A DNA stretch of 64,000 nt from Fervidicoccaceae archaeon (GCA_038878695.1 JAVZVD010000002.1:94734-158733), one strand, 5' to 3'. Counted from the first letter of the stretch, positions 32,349 to 42,128 are shown. Notes: a model not told the origin generated them from the letters alone. Made by a program: numbers and translations.

Positions 32349-33854
32349 TTGAGCGAGGCTCCTCTCAGCGACAGCGAGAGGAGGGTTCTGTCGGCTCTCC
32401 TCTCGAGCGGGGGCTCGGCTTGGCTCGATGAGCTCTCGGAGACCTCGGGGCTCCCCCCCTCGACTCTCGCCAGCGTGGTCGAGCTCCTCAAGCTGAGGGG
32501 GCTCGTCCGCGAAGAGCTCGTGATCGAGGAGAAGGTCGAGGTAACGAGGCTGGGAGCTGAGGCTCTCGAACGAGGTCTCCCCGAGGAGAGGCTCGTCGAG
32601 TTGCTCTCGAGAACCGGCGGATCACTCGATGCGGCCGAGGCCTCGAGGATCTTGGGCGAGGAGGCCTCCGTGGCAATAGGCGAGGCCAGGCGCAGAGGGC
32701 TGGTCTCGCTCGAGGGGAGGGAGCTGAGACTCGTTGAGGGGGCCGCGGAGAGGGTCTTCAGGCTCCGCGCCGCTCTGATCTCCGCGGCTCGAGGAGAAAG
32801 GGCGAGAGACGAGGAGGTCCTCAAAGAGCTCGAGGAGAGGAGGCTGGTCAAGAGAGTCCTCAGGCGACGGAGGAGAGTGGTCGCCGAAGTCTCGGCAGCA
32901 AGAAGAGCGCTGGAGACGACGAGGCCCGCGCTGACGAGGCTCACGTCGGAGGACCTCGTCACGGGGAGATGGAGAGCGGCCGAGCTCAAGGCCTATAACG
33001 TAGAGGCGGAGCCTCCTCGCCTGTGGCCTGGCGAGCCGCACCCGATGAGCGAGTTCGTCGAGTACGTCAGGAGCGTGCTCTTCGAGATGGGCTTCACCGA
33101 GGTGGCGGGGCCCTTCGTCGAGCAAGAGTTCTGGAATTTCGATGTGCTCTTCCAGGCTCAGGACCACCCCTCGCGCGAGATACACGACACGTTCTGGCTG
33201 AAGCACAGAGTGGGGAAGATCATTGGGTCGAGCCGCGAGCTCGTCGAGAGAGTCAGGGCGGTGCACGAGCGCGGGGGGTCCTGCGGCAGCACGGGGTGGA
33301 TGGTGGAGTGGAGCGAGGAGATCGCGTCTAGGCTCGTGCTCAGGACTCAGATGACTAGCTCCACGATCAGGGCTCTCATATCGGGGCTCGAGCCGCCCTT
33401 CAGGGTCTTCTCGATAGGCAAGGTCTTCAGGCCAGAGAAGATAGACCCGAAGAGGCTCCCCGAGTTCCACCAGCTCGATGGGATAATCGGCGAGGAGGGG
33501 ATGAGCTTCTCCGTGTTGCTCGGAACGTTGAGAGAGCTCTTCGAGAGGCTCGGCTTCGAGAGAGTCAAGTTCAGACCGGCCTATTTCCCCTTCACCGAGC
33601 CGAGCGTCGAAGGCTACGTCTGGATCGATGGCAGAGGATGGGTCGAGGTCTTCGGGGCCGGCATGTTCAGGCCGGAGGTCTTGGAGATTGCCGGTTTCGA
33701 GGGGGAAGTGGGGGCGTGGGGGATGGGGCTCGATAGATTGGCTATGAGCTTTTTCGGAGTCGACGACATAAGGCTCCTGTACTCGAGAGATGCCTCCAAG
33801 GTGAGGGAGCTGAGCGCTAAGTGCAGGCTCAGGCAATTAGCGAGGGCGACGTGA
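32349..33854 (+). CDS. pheS: phenylalanyl-tRNA synthetase alpha subunit
   Basis: A 501-residue archaeal PheS. N-terminal winged-helix modules (about residues 5-200) bind tRNA. The class II catalytic core begins with EPHPMSEFVEYVRSVLFEMG, followed by EFWNFDVLFQAQDHPSRE (motif 2 region), FRVFSIGKVFRPEKIDPKRL and EFHQLDGIIGEEG, and closes with motif 3, GAWGMGLDRLAMSFFGVDDIR. It charges tRNA-Phe together with PheT. The pheT start follows one base after the stop. Confidence 0.95.
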   Translation: MSEAPLSDSERRVLSALLSSGGSAWLDELSETSGLPPSTLASVVELLKLRGLVREELVIEEKVEVTRLGAEALERGLPEERLVELLSRTGGSLDAAEASRILGEEASVAIGEARRRGLVSLEGRELRLVEGAAERVFRLRAALISAARGERARDEEVLKELEERRLVKRVLRRRRRVVAEVSAARRALETTRPALTRLTSEDLVTGRWRAAELKAYNVEAEPPRLWPGEPHPMSEFVEYVRSVLFEMGFTEVAGPFVEQEFWNFDVLFQAQDHPSREIHDTFWLKHRVGKIIGSSRELVERVRAVHERGGSCGSTGWMVEWSEEIASRLVLRTQMTSSTIRALISGLEPPFRVFSIGKVFRPEKIDPKRLPEFHQLDGIIGEEGMSFSVLLGTLRELFERLGFERVKFRPAYFPFTEPSVEGYVWIDGRGWVEVFGAGMFRPEVLEIAGFEGEVGAWGMGLDRLAMSFFGVDDIRLLYSRDASKVRELSAKCRLRQLARAT

Positions 33855-33855
33855 C

Positions 33856-35532
33856 GTGCCCGTCGTCGCTTTCAGGATTTCTAGGCTCGACGAGCTGACC
33901 GGAGAAGCCGCGAAGCCGCTGGAGTTGACCGAGATACTTGCTCGCCTCAAGTGCGAGGTCGAGGAGGTCGACCCGAGGGCCGACAGACTGGTCGTCGAAG
34001 TGACCTCGGACAGGCCGGACCTCCTGGCCCCCGAGGGCTTGGCCAGAGCCCTCAAGGGCGTCGCGGGCGCTGAGAGGGGGCTCCCAAAGCTGCGGGTCGC
34101 AGGCAGCGGCTTCTCCCTGCGGTCGGAGGCCCCCTCCTCCAGGCCCTACATAGCCGTCGGAATTCTCGAGGGCTACGAGCTCGACGAGGGCAAACTCGTC
34201 GAATTGATACAGTTCCAGGAAAAACTCCACGCGACGGTGGGGAGGGGGAGGAGGAAGGTGGCGATAGGGCTCCACGCGCTCGAGAAGCTACCCAGAGGAG
34301 AGGTGCTCTACGCGGAGGTCGACATACGCGAAGTCGAGATGACGCCTCTGGGGAGCTCCGAGAGGTTGAAGATCGAAGAGGTGCTGCGGAGCACCGAGCA
34401 GGGGGCGAAGTACGGGACCATCAGCCTTCGAAGCGGGAGATACCATCCGGCCATCCTGGTGGACGGCGAGGTGATAAGCCTGCCTCCAGTGATAAACTCG
34501 GAGCTGACGAGGCTCGAGCCCGGCTCCAAGGGGCTCTTCGTCGATGTCACAGGCACGAGTTGGCGCGCTGTCTCGAAGACGCTCGATCTCCTCCTCAGCG
34601 TCCTCTCGGAGGAGAGAGGGACGAGAATAGGGCTCGTCGAGGTCAAGACCGGTTCCCCGGCCCCCCGGCTCCCCGAGCTCTCGCGAGGTACCATGAAGGT
34701 CGAGTCGTCATACGTGAGTAGGAAGCTAGGCCTTAGGCTCGAGGCCCCCAAGATAGCTGAGCTCCTCGAGGTCATGAGGTGGGGGGCCGAGGCGAGAGGA
34801 GACGAAGTGATTGCCATCTATCCGGAGCACAGAATCGATATACTCCACCCCGTCGACCTAGTGGAGGACGTGGCTATAGCATACGGGTACGACGAGCTAC
34901 CGGCCGAGCCGCCGAGGGCTCGAGCGAAGCCGAGGAGGTTGAAGAGCCTCGAGCTCTCGAGGAGGCTCTCTCTCCTGGCCGTGGGCCTGGGCTTCCTGGA
35001 GCTGAGAACGTTCGTCCTAGTACCCTCGAGACTCTCTAAGCTCTCCCTCTCGCTGATTCGCGGAGCAGCCAATATATTAGAGCTGGTCAACCCAGTCGTC
35101 GAGGACATGGACTCCGTGAGGCCTTCGATCATCCCGTCGCTCCTCCTGAGCCTGAGAGAAAATCAGAGGAATCCTCTGCCCCTCAAGCTCTTCGAGGTGG
35201 GTGACGTGGCCTACGTGGCCGAGGACGGCGCGGTCGAGATCGATAGGAGTCTCGGCCTCGCGGTGATGGATCACAGCGTGAGCTTCGAGGATGCCCAGGG
35301 CCCCCTCTTCTCCATTCTCAGAGGCCTGGGCCTAGAGCCCTCCACTAAGAGGAGGAGCGGAGGGGGGCTGCTGACCGAGGGAAGAGCTGCAGACGTCTTC
35401 GTTCGGGGCGAGCTCGTTGGGGCGGTGGGCGAGGTCGACCCGGGGCTTCTGACCGAGCTCGACATAAAGTATCCGGCGGCCATCGCCGAGGTGCGCCTCG
35501 GCGCTATCGAGAGGCTGCTCGGGCTCAAATAA
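33856..35532 (+). CDS. pheT: phenylalanyl-tRNA synthetase beta subunit
   Basis: A 558-residue archaeal PheT. The N-terminal region has [21 protein letters not shown] cut by [16 protein letters not shown], then the B3/B4 substrate-editing domain (about residues 85-265), the B5 domain (about 270-345, [20 protein letters not shown]) and the catalytic-like module with [18 protein letters not shown] and [10 protein letters not shown]. It lacks the bacterial OB and anticodon-binding domains, as is normal in archaea. It is directly downstream of pheS. The stop overlaps the convergent argF by eight bases. Confidence 0.95.
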   Translation: MPVVAFRISRLDELTGEAAKPLELTEILARLKCEVEEVDPRADRLVVEVTSDRPDLLAPEGLARALKGVAGAERGLPKLRVAGSGFSLRSEAPSSRPYIAVGILEGYELDEGKLVELIQFQEKLHATVGRGRRKVAIGLHALEKLPRGEVLYAEVDIREVEMTPLGSSERLKIEEVLRSTEQGAKYGTISLRSGRYHPAILVDGEVISLPPVINSELTRLEPGSKGLFVDVTGTSWRAVSKTLDLLLSVLSEERGTRIGLVEVKTGSPAPRLPELSRGTMKVESSYVSRKLGLRLEAPKIAELLEVMRWGAEARGDEVIAIYPEHRIDILHPVDLVEDVAIAYGYDELPAEPPRARAKPRRLKSLELSRRLSLLAVGLGFLELRTFVLVPSRLSKLSLSLIRGAANILELVNPVVEDMDSVRPSIIPSLLLSLRENQRNPLPLKLFEVGDVAYVAEDGAVEIDRSLGLAVMDHSVSFEDAQGPLFSILRGLGLEPSTKRRSGGGLLTEGRAADVFVRGELVGAVGEVDPGLLTELDIKYPAAIAEVRLGAIERLLGLK

Positions 35533-36469
35533 CCCTCCTGTACAAGTAGTACAGCAGCCCCTTCTGGATGTGCAGCCTGTTCTCGGCTTGGTCCCATACA
35601 ACGCTCGAGGGTCCGTCCAAGACCTCGTCTGTCACCTCCTCGCCCCTCTTGGCTGGGAGGCAGTGCATGAAGATCGCCGCTGGCGAGGCCGACCTCATGA
35701 GCTTCGCGTCGACGCGATAGGGCTCTAACAGCTTGACCCTCCATTCTCGCTCCGGCTCGCAGCCCATGCTCACCCAAACGTCGGTGTAGACTACGTCGGC
35801 TCCGGTCACGGCTTCTTTGGGGTCTTCGAATAGTCTGACCGAGGCTCCCGAGGACCTCGCCAGCTCTTCAGCTCTCGAGATCACGTCCTCGCTCGGCCAA
35901 AGGGGCCTCGGAGACGCGAGCCTCAAGTCGAGGCCTAGAGCAGCGCCGGCGAGCAGGAGGCTCACGAAGACGTTGCTCCTACCGTCTCCCACGAGCGCCA
36001 GCGAGACGCCGGTCAACCTGCCGAGCTTCTCTCTCACCGTCATGAGATCCCCGAGGGCTTGGACCGGGTGCTCTCTATCGCTCAGCGCATTTATCACGGG
36101 GACGGAGGCGTTGTCCGCGAGTTCCACCAAGTGTTGATGCTTAGAGACTCTCGCCACGATCCCATCAACGTACCTCGATAGAGTCCTGGCCGTGTCGGCG
36201 ACGGTCTCGCCGCGGGCAAGCTGAAGCTCGCTCGAATAGAGCACTATGGGGTGGCCGCCGAGCTGTCTCACCGCGAGCTCGAAGCTCACTCTCGTCCTGG
36301 TGCTCGGCCTCTCGAATAGAAGCGCTATGCTCTTGCCCTCGAGGACTCCGACGGTCCTTCTGCCCTCATAGTATAGCCTCTTGAAGTGCAGCCCGAGCTC
36401 TACCACTTCGAGCATCTCGGAGGGCTCGAGATCCAGGACGCTCAGGAGGCGGGGGGGTCTGTGGCTCAA
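35525..36469 (-). CDS. argF: ornithine carbamoyltransferase
   Basis: A 314-residue transcarbamoylase that makes citrulline from ornithine and carbamoyl phosphate in arginine synthesis. Motifs are [15 protein letters not shown] (carbamoyl phosphate, about residues 51-65), [30 protein letters not shown] and [17 protein letters not shown], the His-Cys-Leu-Pro signature that separates OTCase from aspartate transcarbamoylase. The usual HPCQ is HPVQ here. It converges on pheT. Together with lysX/J/K it suggests arginine made through the LysW route. Confidence 0.92.
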   Translation of the reverse strand: MSHRPPRLLSVLDLEPSEMLEVVELGLHFKRLYYEGRRTVGVLEGKSIALLFERPSTRTRVSFELAVRQLGGHPIVLYSSELQLARGETVADTARTLSRYVDGIVARVSKHQHLVELADNASVPVINALSDREHPVQALGDLMTVREKLGRLTGVSLALVGDGRSNVFVSLLLAGAALGLDLRLASPRPLWPSEDVISRAEELARSSGASVRLFEDPKEAVTGADVVYTDVWVSMGCEPEREWRVKLLEPYRVDAKLMRSASPAAIFMHCLPAKRGEEVTDEVLDGPSSVVWDQAENRLHIQKGLLYYLYRRVI

Positions 36470-36617
36470 AGAGGAGGACCACCGGGTAAGGCGAGGATCC
36501 GGGGGAAATAAGCGCGGCGCGACGCGCGAGGCAGAGGCGGTCGCCGATGTCGCGCGCGAGGCGCGCGTGCCCCCTTAAAAACTTTTCTCAGACGCCATTC
36601 ATTGTTGGGTATAGACG

Positions 36618-36920
36618 TTGAGAGCTCGAGCCAAGAGAGCCCAAGTGTACGGGAAATTGAAGAAGGTCTACGACGACGGAGAAGTCACCGTGGTGCTCGC
36701 GCCGAACGAGCTCGAGCTCGAGACTATACTGATCGACATAATCAATGAGCTAGGCGGCGCCGCGACGGTGCGCGATATACACTCCTTTCTCGAGGCCATA
36801 GCGAGCGAGGAGAAGATCAGGAAAGTCCTCCACAAGCTCGTCTCGAGAGGGCTGGTCCGCCAGCATCGCGATGGGAGGTACGAGCTCGTGAAGCCTATCG
36901 TGACGGGGAGAGCCGAGTGA
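36618..36920 (+). CDS. small winged-helix protein
   Basis: A 100-residue protein whose C-terminal 65 residues form a probable winged helix (ILIDIINELGGAATVRDIHS, then IRKVLHKLVSRGLVRQHRDGRY). It probably binds DNA or RNA. The start is TTG, about 35-44 bases after the box cttaaaaacttt (36574-36585). Upstream of that box the motif GCGCGAGGC is repeated twice. The neighbours do not suggest a target. Family not recognised beyond the fold. Confidence 0.6.
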   Translation: MRARAKRAQVYGKLKKVYDDGEVTVVLAPNELELETILIDIINELGGAATVRDIHSFLEAIASEEKIRKVLHKLVSRGLVRQHRDGRYELVKPIVTGRAE

Positions 36921-37055
36921 CTTAGGCGAGCAAGTGCCCCCACGAGCTCTCGGCGCTCTATCGACACGAAGCCCGCGTGAGCGGATTTCGCAGGTCCGCG
37001 AAACTTCCGTCGATACGGTTTTAAGTCATCAGACCTCCCACACCTCGGATGACCC

Positions 37056-37472
37056 TTGGAGGCCCTCTGGCGGAGCGCTCTAGAATTCTCACTCGTGGTG
37101 GCGGCTTCCGTCCTACTTCACGAGCTGCTGCATTACGCCGCGGCGCTAGTTCTAGGCTATGAGGCCAAGCTGAGCGCCAGTCTCGTGGGGCTCGCCGTCG
37201 TATTGAGTGAGTTCTCCGCGCACGGGAGCGTGATCGAGCTGAGGGGTAAAGCCAGACTCGATTACCTGATGATAGCGCTGGCCCCCTACGCGTTGGCTCC
37301 GCTCTACGCGGCCCTGGCCTCTTCATCGACGTCGCCGGCTCTGCGAGCGGCCGGGGCGGCTTGCTTGCTCTATCACGCACTCAATCTCCCGCTCGAGTTG
37401 AGTCAGAAGCGCGTCCCCTCGCTAGGGCTCAGGCGAGCCCGGGACATCGCAGCCGCGGAGCTCACACCGTGA
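37056..37472 (+). CDS. membrane zinc-protease-like protein (HExxH)
   Basis: A 138-residue membrane protein with about four helices. The first carries LLHELLHYAAALVLGYEAK (HExxH at about residues 22-26), the zinc motif seen in site-2-protease-like and DUF3267 families. Later segments include LAPYALAPLYA and LLYHALNLPLE with another histidine. It may be a small intramembrane protease, but the C-terminal Asp motif of classical S2P is not evident, so the activity is uncertain. It overlaps the convergent cysteine-containing gene by 11 bases. Confidence 0.6.
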   Translation: MEALWRSALEFSLVVAASVLLHELLHYAAALVLGYEAKLSASLVGLAVVLSEFSAHGSVIELRGKARLDYLMIALAPYALAPLYAALASSSTSPALRAAGAACLLYHALNLPLELSQKRVPSLGLRRARDIAAAELTP

Positions 37473-37746
37473 TGTCGAGGAAGTCCATCGGGGGGACTCT
37501 GCCGCGGCTCGAGTACTCCTCATACTTTCGCTCGAGGAACTCAACGAAGACTTGGCAGGACTCGAACTTCCCGTCGCGATCGCACTTAGCTCCCAGCTTA
37601 ATGAAGCAGAGAACGGTCTTCTTGTCGAAGTAGGGGCAGAGCTTGTGGTATTGTTTGGCCGACTTCAACATGCGTTGGACCCACCTCTGAGCCGGCGTGA
37701 GCTTTTCGCGCTCCTCCACGAGCTGCGTCGATCGGTCCTGGCTCAC
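37462..37746 (-). CDS. small four-cysteine protein
   Basis: A 94-residue basic protein with cysteines spaced as CPYFDKKTVLC...KC...SC (C-x9-C-x7-C-x8-C, about residues 37-64), followed by an amphipathic helix. The four cysteines could bind zinc or an Fe-S cluster. It resembles crenarchaeal conserved hypotheticals. The divergent neighbour has a comparable cysteine arrangement, so the two may be distant relatives or partners. No function is known. Confidence 0.6.
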   Translation of the reverse strand: MSQDRSTQLVEEREKLTPAQRWVQRMLKSAKQYHKLCPYFDKKTVLCFIKLGAKCDRDGKFESCQVFVEFLERKYEEYSSRGRVPPMDFLDITV

Positions 37747-37817
37747 CGAAGCGCACCTCGCGGTCTCTACTGTGAGCGGCGGGTAAAATAAACTGGAGGG
37801 GCTACGCTGTCCCGGGG

Positions 37818-38216
37818 GTGGAGGCGATCTTGCCCTGTCCGCTCTACCGAAGCGGTCTATGCCACTCGCCTAAGCTCGGTGAGCCGTCGGCCGACGTGGT
37901 GAAGCGCGAGATCTGCGGCAGCTCTTCGGCCTTCACGAGCTGCTCGTATTACGCCGAGGGCAAGCTCGACGTGTCTAGCTTCTCCGAGCGCGCCAGAGCG
38001 GACGTCCGCAGGCTCCTCGAATACGTGCACTACGTGCCGTTCAAGCCCTCGAGCTCTTGCCCGGAGATAAGAGTCCTCGAGTTGTCGCGCGGCTACGTCG
38101 CCTACTGCGCCGTATTATCTAGGTACCTGACCAAGTACGAGGTCGAGCTCTGCTCTAAGCTCCCGAGCGGTTGCCCCTTGAGAAGGGGCTTAGCCTTCGG
38201 TCGCGCCCCTATATAA
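37818..38216 (+). CDS. small cysteine-rich protein
   Basis: A 132-residue soluble protein with CPLYRSGLC (C-x7-C), then ICGSSSAFTSC (C-x8-C), and two or three further cysteines near the C-terminus (YCAV, LCSKLPSGCPL). The first four match the style of the divergent four-cysteine protein. Zinc or Fe-S binding is plausible. The start is GTG, shortly after an aaaataaact box (37784-37793). Its end overlaps the convergent helical gene by 27 bases. Family not recognised. Confidence 0.55.
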   Translation: MEAILPCPLYRSGLCHSPKLGEPSADVVKREICGSSSAFTSCSYYAEGKLDVSSFSERARADVRRLLEYVHYVPFKPSSSCPEIRVLELSRGYVAYCAVLSRYLTKYEVELCSKLPSGCPLRRGLAFGRAPI

Positions 38217-38591
38217 GCTCCAGAGCTCGAGCTTTACGTCCTCGAGCGCTATCGAGATCCAGCTCTTCACGGATGGCAGAGCCCTTCTCGCGTCGAGCTC
38301 GAGCTTCGCCCTCTCCATCAAATCTACAGCCTCTTTGAGTATGTACGGGCTAAGCGTGAGCCTGTAGCGTCTGAGGTTCGATGCCACTATCTTGAGCCTA
38401 GCGAGCGTGTCTTCCAGGAGCTCTCTGGACGCCACCAAATCTTCGCTCGGTCTCCCGGAGGACACCGAGAGTCTGCTGAGCAGAAGCGAGTAGGCGCTAG
38501 AGAGCCTCTCCACGTAGTAAGAGACCTTGGCCTCGGCTCGGAGAGAAGAGTACAGCGTCTCGCAGATCTCTGCCTCGACGGCGTCCGACAA
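38190..38591 (-). CDS. helical hypothetical protein upstream of aglB
   Basis: About 133 residues, nearly all helix, with the pattern VSYYVERLSSAYSLLLSRLS...LEDTLARLKIVASNLRRYR and KEAVDLMERAKLELDARR. No family is recognised. The TTG at 38591 is used because a ttataa box (38629-38634, this strand and the opposite one) sits about 40 bases upstream. A much longer open frame extends over the divergent aglB gene but is its shadow. The shared promoter hints at co-regulation with aglB. Confidence 0.5.
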   Translation of the reverse strand: MSDAVEAEICETLYSSLRAEAKVSYYVERLSSAYSLLLSRLSVSSGRPSEDLVASRELLEDTLARLKIVASNLRRYRLTLSPYILKEAVDLMERAKLELDARRALPSVKSWISIALEDVKLELWSLYRGATEG

Positions 38592-38681
38592 GCCGGGATC
38601 CCGCCTCGGGCACTGAGCCTCGAACAGGTTATAAGGCGAGAGACGCCATCGTAGACGCGGCCGGTCAGCGGAGGAGCGAGT

Positions 38682-40907
38682 TTGTCGAGGAGTCGAGCAG
38701 CCAGACTCAAGCGCGGGCGCCGAGCGGGCAGAAGCTCGACGTGGCTGAGCGCGAGGAGCAAGCATCTCGCGATCGCGGCGGTGACTCTCGCGACGATGGT
38801 TGGCGCGTATCTCCGCCTCATCCCGGCGCTCAAGCACGGCCTCGACCTGCACGAGGCCGACCCCTACTTGGCCTATTGGATAGCTCAATACCTCGTCGAG
38901 CACGGGATAGCCTCGCTGCGCGAGCTGACGCCCGATAATCCCGCCACACACGTGTTTTGGTATCCTTGGGGGAGGGACCTCTACCACGGCGAGTACCCGC
39001 TGATGTCCATCGTAGCGGCCTCTCTCTACCCCCTCGCGCAAGTTCTGGGGCTCTCTCTCAAACAGCTCGTCGCTTTGATCCCCGTTCTCTCCGGAGCGGC
39101 GGCGATACCGGTGGGCTACCTCCTCGCGAGAGCGGCGGCCGGAGAGTTAGCCGGCATCGCCGCGGCGTTCTTCCTAGCCGTAACTCCCGGGGCGCTCGAG
39201 AGGACCATCTCCGGGTTCGCCGAGAAGACGGGGTTCGCTGCGCCACTCATCTTGGCCTATCTGTATATGCTCCTCGAGGCGCTTAGACGCCGTAGCCTGA
39301 CGAGAGCTGTCGGGGCTGGAGTCCTCTGCGGATTGATCGCCTGGAGCTGGGGGGGCTGGCAGGCCTTTCAGCTCGTGGCCGCCGCCATCTTCGTCTTCTA
39401 CCCCCTCGTGGGAGAGCCAGATCGCCGGATCTCGAGACTCTCCATAGCTTTCGCCGCCTCTGCTGCCATCGTCTCTCTCTCCTCTCCGGCTCTCTTCCCG
39501 CGCGATGAGCTGAGAGGGCCCGTCGGTCTGATGCTCGTCTCCTCGCTCGCGCCCGCGTTCTACTCGGGTCTCGGGAGAGTCCTCAAGAGTGCTGAGTCGA
39601 GGACCGTCAAGCTCGTCTACGCGGCTCTCCTCGCAGCTCTCCTCCTCGCGGCCCTCCTCGGAGTGCTCAAGGGCTACGTGCACATCAGCGGTAGAATGCT
39701 CTACCTAGCTGGGCTGGCTGGGCCCGGCGACCCTCTCTCGGCCTCGGTGGCCGAGCACAGAACCCTCCCCTACAACTATGTTTTCAGAGAAGTCGGGGGG
39801 GCCTGGCTCCTCTCGTCGGTCTTCCTGCTTTACGGCGTGTTCGCGTGTAGGAGGAGGCCCGAGCTCCTGACGCTCTTGGTCCCAACCGTCGTCATGCTCT
39901 TCCTGGCGTTCAGGTCCGCCTACCTAATGCAGACCGTCGCCACGGTGCTCTCGGCTAGCGCCGGAGCGGCCCTCGGCCTGCTCTCGCCTCTGACCTCCAG
40001 GGTGCTCTCCTCAAGGGAGCCCGACTCTCTGGCAGCCGCCGGCATCGGGCTTGTCCTCATGGTGCTTGCGGCTCTGCTTGCCATTCATGCCAAGACAGCC
40101 TACGCCACTGCGTCGAGCACGGTGCCTCTCATTCGAGCCGGCGGCGCCGGGCTCACGGTCGAGAACAAGGCCTGGCTCTACGCTCTCGACTACGTTAGGG
40201 AGAACACGGATCCCGGCAGCGTCGTCGTGGCCTGGTGGGACTACGGCTACTGGATTTCGGTGTACGGTCAGAGAGCTTCCGTGGCCGATGGCTCTACCTT
40301 TAACGGCACGCAGATAGAGCTGCTAGCGAGAGCCCTGACTGCCTCCGACGAGAAGGAGGCGGTGGACATCATATTCGACGACTTCAGGGCTCCGCCGAAC
40401 AACACGTACCTCCTATTCTTCGAGGTGCTCAGGAGCTCCTCCTACGGGGAGATCAGATTAACGGGCCCCGTCATATCGCTCGGCACGGCCACGGTCGGAA
40501 TGGGCGACGTGCCAAAGAGCGTGTGGATGCTGAGGATCGCCGGGAGGCTGGGCACCAACGAGTTCGCACCGTACTTCACGGCGAGGCCTGTCCCGACGCA
40601 GGGCGGGGGACAGGCCTACGTCGCCGTCCCGGCGTGGGAGAACGAGACCGTCAGGAGCGTTTTGCTCTACAGGCTGCTCATCAACGGCGTGAGCGAGCTG
40701 GGCCAGAAGTACACGGGAGGCTGCGCTAATCTGACGGGCGTTCACCAATTCATCGACTGGAGCTCGCTGTACACCGGGCAGCCGATCGCGCTGAGCGCCG
40801 AGCCCCTAGAGCACTTCGAGCTGGAGAAGGTCTTCGTTGACTGCATATACGAGACGTCGACGGACGCGGCCTTCGTGGCGGTCTTCCTGTACAAGGTTAA
40901 GCCCTAG
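38682..40907 (+). CDS. aglB: AglB oligosaccharyltransferase
   Basis: A 741-residue membrane enzyme that moves a lipid-linked glycan onto Asn in N-x-S/T sequons on the outer face. It has about 12-13 helices in the first 500 residues, with the first-loop acidic motif EADPYLAYW (about residues 65-73). The C-terminal extracellular domain carries the catalytic WWDYGYWISVYGQRASVADG (about 517-536). The start is TTG, about 50 bases after the shared ttataa box. Several predicted secreted proteins in the window, especially the ten-sequon coiled-coil protein, are likely substrates. Confidence 0.93.
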   Translation: MSRSRAARLKRGRRAGRSSTWLSARSKHLAIAAVTLATMVGAYLRLIPALKHGLDLHEADPYLAYWIAQYLVEHGIASLRELTPDNPATHVFWYPWGRDLYHGEYPLMSIVAASLYPLAQVLGLSLKQLVALIPVLSGAAAIPVGYLLARAAAGELAGIAAAFFLAVTPGALERTISGFAEKTGFAAPLILAYLYMLLEALRRRSLTRAVGAGVLCGLIAWSWGGWQAFQLVAAAIFVFYPLVGEPDRRISRLSIAFAASAAIVSLSSPALFPRDELRGPVGLMLVSSLAPAFYSGLGRVLKSAESRTVKLVYAALLAALLLAALLGVLKGYVHISGRMLYLAGLAGPGDPLSASVAEHRTLPYNYVFREVGGAWLLSSVFLLYGVFACRRRPELLTLLVPTVVMLFLAFRSAYLMQTVATVLSASAGAALGLLSPLTSRVLSSREPDSLAAAGIGLVLMVLAALLAIHAKTAYATASSTVPLIRAGGAGLTVENKAWLYALDYVRENTDPGSVVVAWWDYGYWISVYGQRASVADGSTFNGTQIELLARALTASDEKEAVDIIFDDFRAPPNNTYLLFFEVLRSSSYGEIRLTGPVISLGTATVGMGDVPKSVWMLRIAGRLGTNEFAPYFTARPVPTQGGGQAYVAVPAWENETVRSVLLYRLLINGVSELGQKYTGGCANLTGVHQFIDWSSLYTGQPIALSAEPLEHFELEKVFVDCIYETSTDAAFVAVFLYKVKP

Positions 40908-41329
40908 CGCCGGCCCCCCCCGACTCTCTTGGGGCTCCTGTCCACGCCTAGAGTCTTGATAGGCATGTAGGTCAGCCCAGCCTCTTTGACCGCGAGCTGC
41001 AGAGCGTAGTCGTCCGTGACCACCACGACGCTGGCACCCCTCGAGGACAGCTCCAGGGCCAGGCTCAGGAGAGCGACGTCGGCAGACGACAGAGGGGCTC
41101 GAGCCTCGACTCGCGAAGATGGAGAGACAACGATGAGCTTACCGGCCTCCAGGGACCTCTCGAGCTTCTCCCTGCTCTCCGCGTCTTTCACCTCCTCGAC
41201 GACCTCCGGGACCGTGTAGGAGCATCCGGGGAGAAAGAGCTGAAGGCCGGCGAAGAGAGCCGCAGCGTCGAGCACGAAGACCTTAGAGCGCTCCCTATCG
41301 CTGACCGAAGAGCCTCGAATAGACGTCAA
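40904..41329 (-). CDS. PIN-domain protein, Nob1-like
   Basis: A 141-residue PIN nuclease domain similar to the N-terminal part of Nob1, which cuts the 3' end of 16S rRNA in pre-30S subunits. The acidic motifs are VFVLDAAALFAG, VPEVVEEVKD, LSSADVALLSLALEL and VVVVTDDYALQLAV. The C-terminal zinc ribbon of full Nob1 is absent, and the last residues are just basic (SPKRVGGGRR). It starts with TTG inside the end of the NAD kinase gene (35-base overlap). It could also be a toxin-type PIN, but the context is housekeeping. Confidence 0.8.
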   Translation of the reverse strand: MTSIRGSSVSDRERSKVFVLDAAALFAGLQLFLPGCSYTVPEVVEEVKDAESREKLERSLEAGKLIVVSPSSRVEARAPLSSADVALLSLALELSSRGASVVVVTDDYALQLAVKEAGLTYMPIKTLGVDRSPKRVGGGRR

Positions 41330-42128
41330 CGCGCTTGAACCTCGCCACGCTGAGCGCTCTCCCGCTGAATCTAAAGAGCGCTCGGGCTCCTCTCCTCAGC
41401 TTGGAGCGCTCCTCGCCATCCACTATGAGCCTCGGCTCGCATCGGCTCTCCTCGAGGACTCTAGCAGATATCCCCGTCATGATGTCCAAAACGATAGGCC
41501 TCGCGCTCAGCTGTATGGCGTTGAGCGGCGTGACTACGATGCTCCAAGTCGAAGTAGAGACGACAGGGCCCCCGGCGCTCAAGCTGTAGGCCGTCGAGCC
41601 CGGGGCAGTCGAGACGATGACTCCGTCCCCGTGCAGCTCTAGAGGCCTGGAGCGCCCGATCGCGAGCGAGAGCCTCACGACCTTGAGGTGGTCCCCCGCT
41701 ATCAGAGCGTCATTGAGGAACGTGGCGGGCTCCGTCCCCTCTGCCTCGACCAACATTATTGGGTAGCGTTGGAGCGCGTACCTCCCGCGCACGAAGTCGA
41801 CAGCGAACCTCGCGGCCTCCCGAGCCGAGACGTCGTGGTGGAAGCATCTCCCGCCGGCGCACACGAGCATTACGTGGGGATCCCCCGCTAAGATTCTGGC
41901 CGCTCGCAGGAACGTGCCGTCGCCGCCGACGACCACCACCTTTTCGACGCTCTTGTCCCTCAGCGACGCCCTCCTAGTTATCGAGAGAGCTGAGGAAGGA
42001 TCGAGCCCCGACTCCTCGGCCAGCGCCGGGACTCCCCCCGCGTCGGCTATGGCCGAGGCCACGCTCCTCGCCGCGGCAAGCGCCTCGGCGCTCTCGCTCT
42101 TAACGAAGATGACCACCTCTCTCGACAA
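41295..42128 (-). CDS. nadK: NAD kinase
   Basis: About 277 residues of ATP- or polyphosphate-dependent NAD kinase. Motifs are VVVVGGDGTFLRAARIL (GGDG), TFLNDALI (the NE/D region), ELHGDGVIVSTAPGSTAYSLSAGG (about 145-170) and PLNAIQLSARPIVLD. The TTG at 42128 is used; a GTG at 42155 is also possible. A longer frame reaching 42647 is the shadow of the divergent methyltransferase. The PIN-domain gene overlaps its end, suggesting one transcript. Confidence 0.9.
   Translation of the reverse strand: MSREVVIFVKSESAEALAAARSVASAIADAGGVPALAEESGLDPSSALSITRRASLRDKSVEKVVVVGGDGTFLRAARILAGDPHVMLVCAGGRCFHHDVSAREAARFAVDFVRGRYALQRYPIMLVEAEGTEPATFLNDALIAGDHLKVVRLSLAIGRSRPLELHGDGVIVSTAPGSTAYSLSAGGPVVSTSTWSIVVTPLNAIQLSARPIVLDIMTGISARVLEESRCEPRLIVDGEERSKLRRGARALFRFSGRALSVARFKRVDVYSRLFGQR

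Noticed and set aside
38592..39041. Extension of the helical gene upstream of aglB
   Set aside because: It overlaps aglB antisense and has shadow-like composition.
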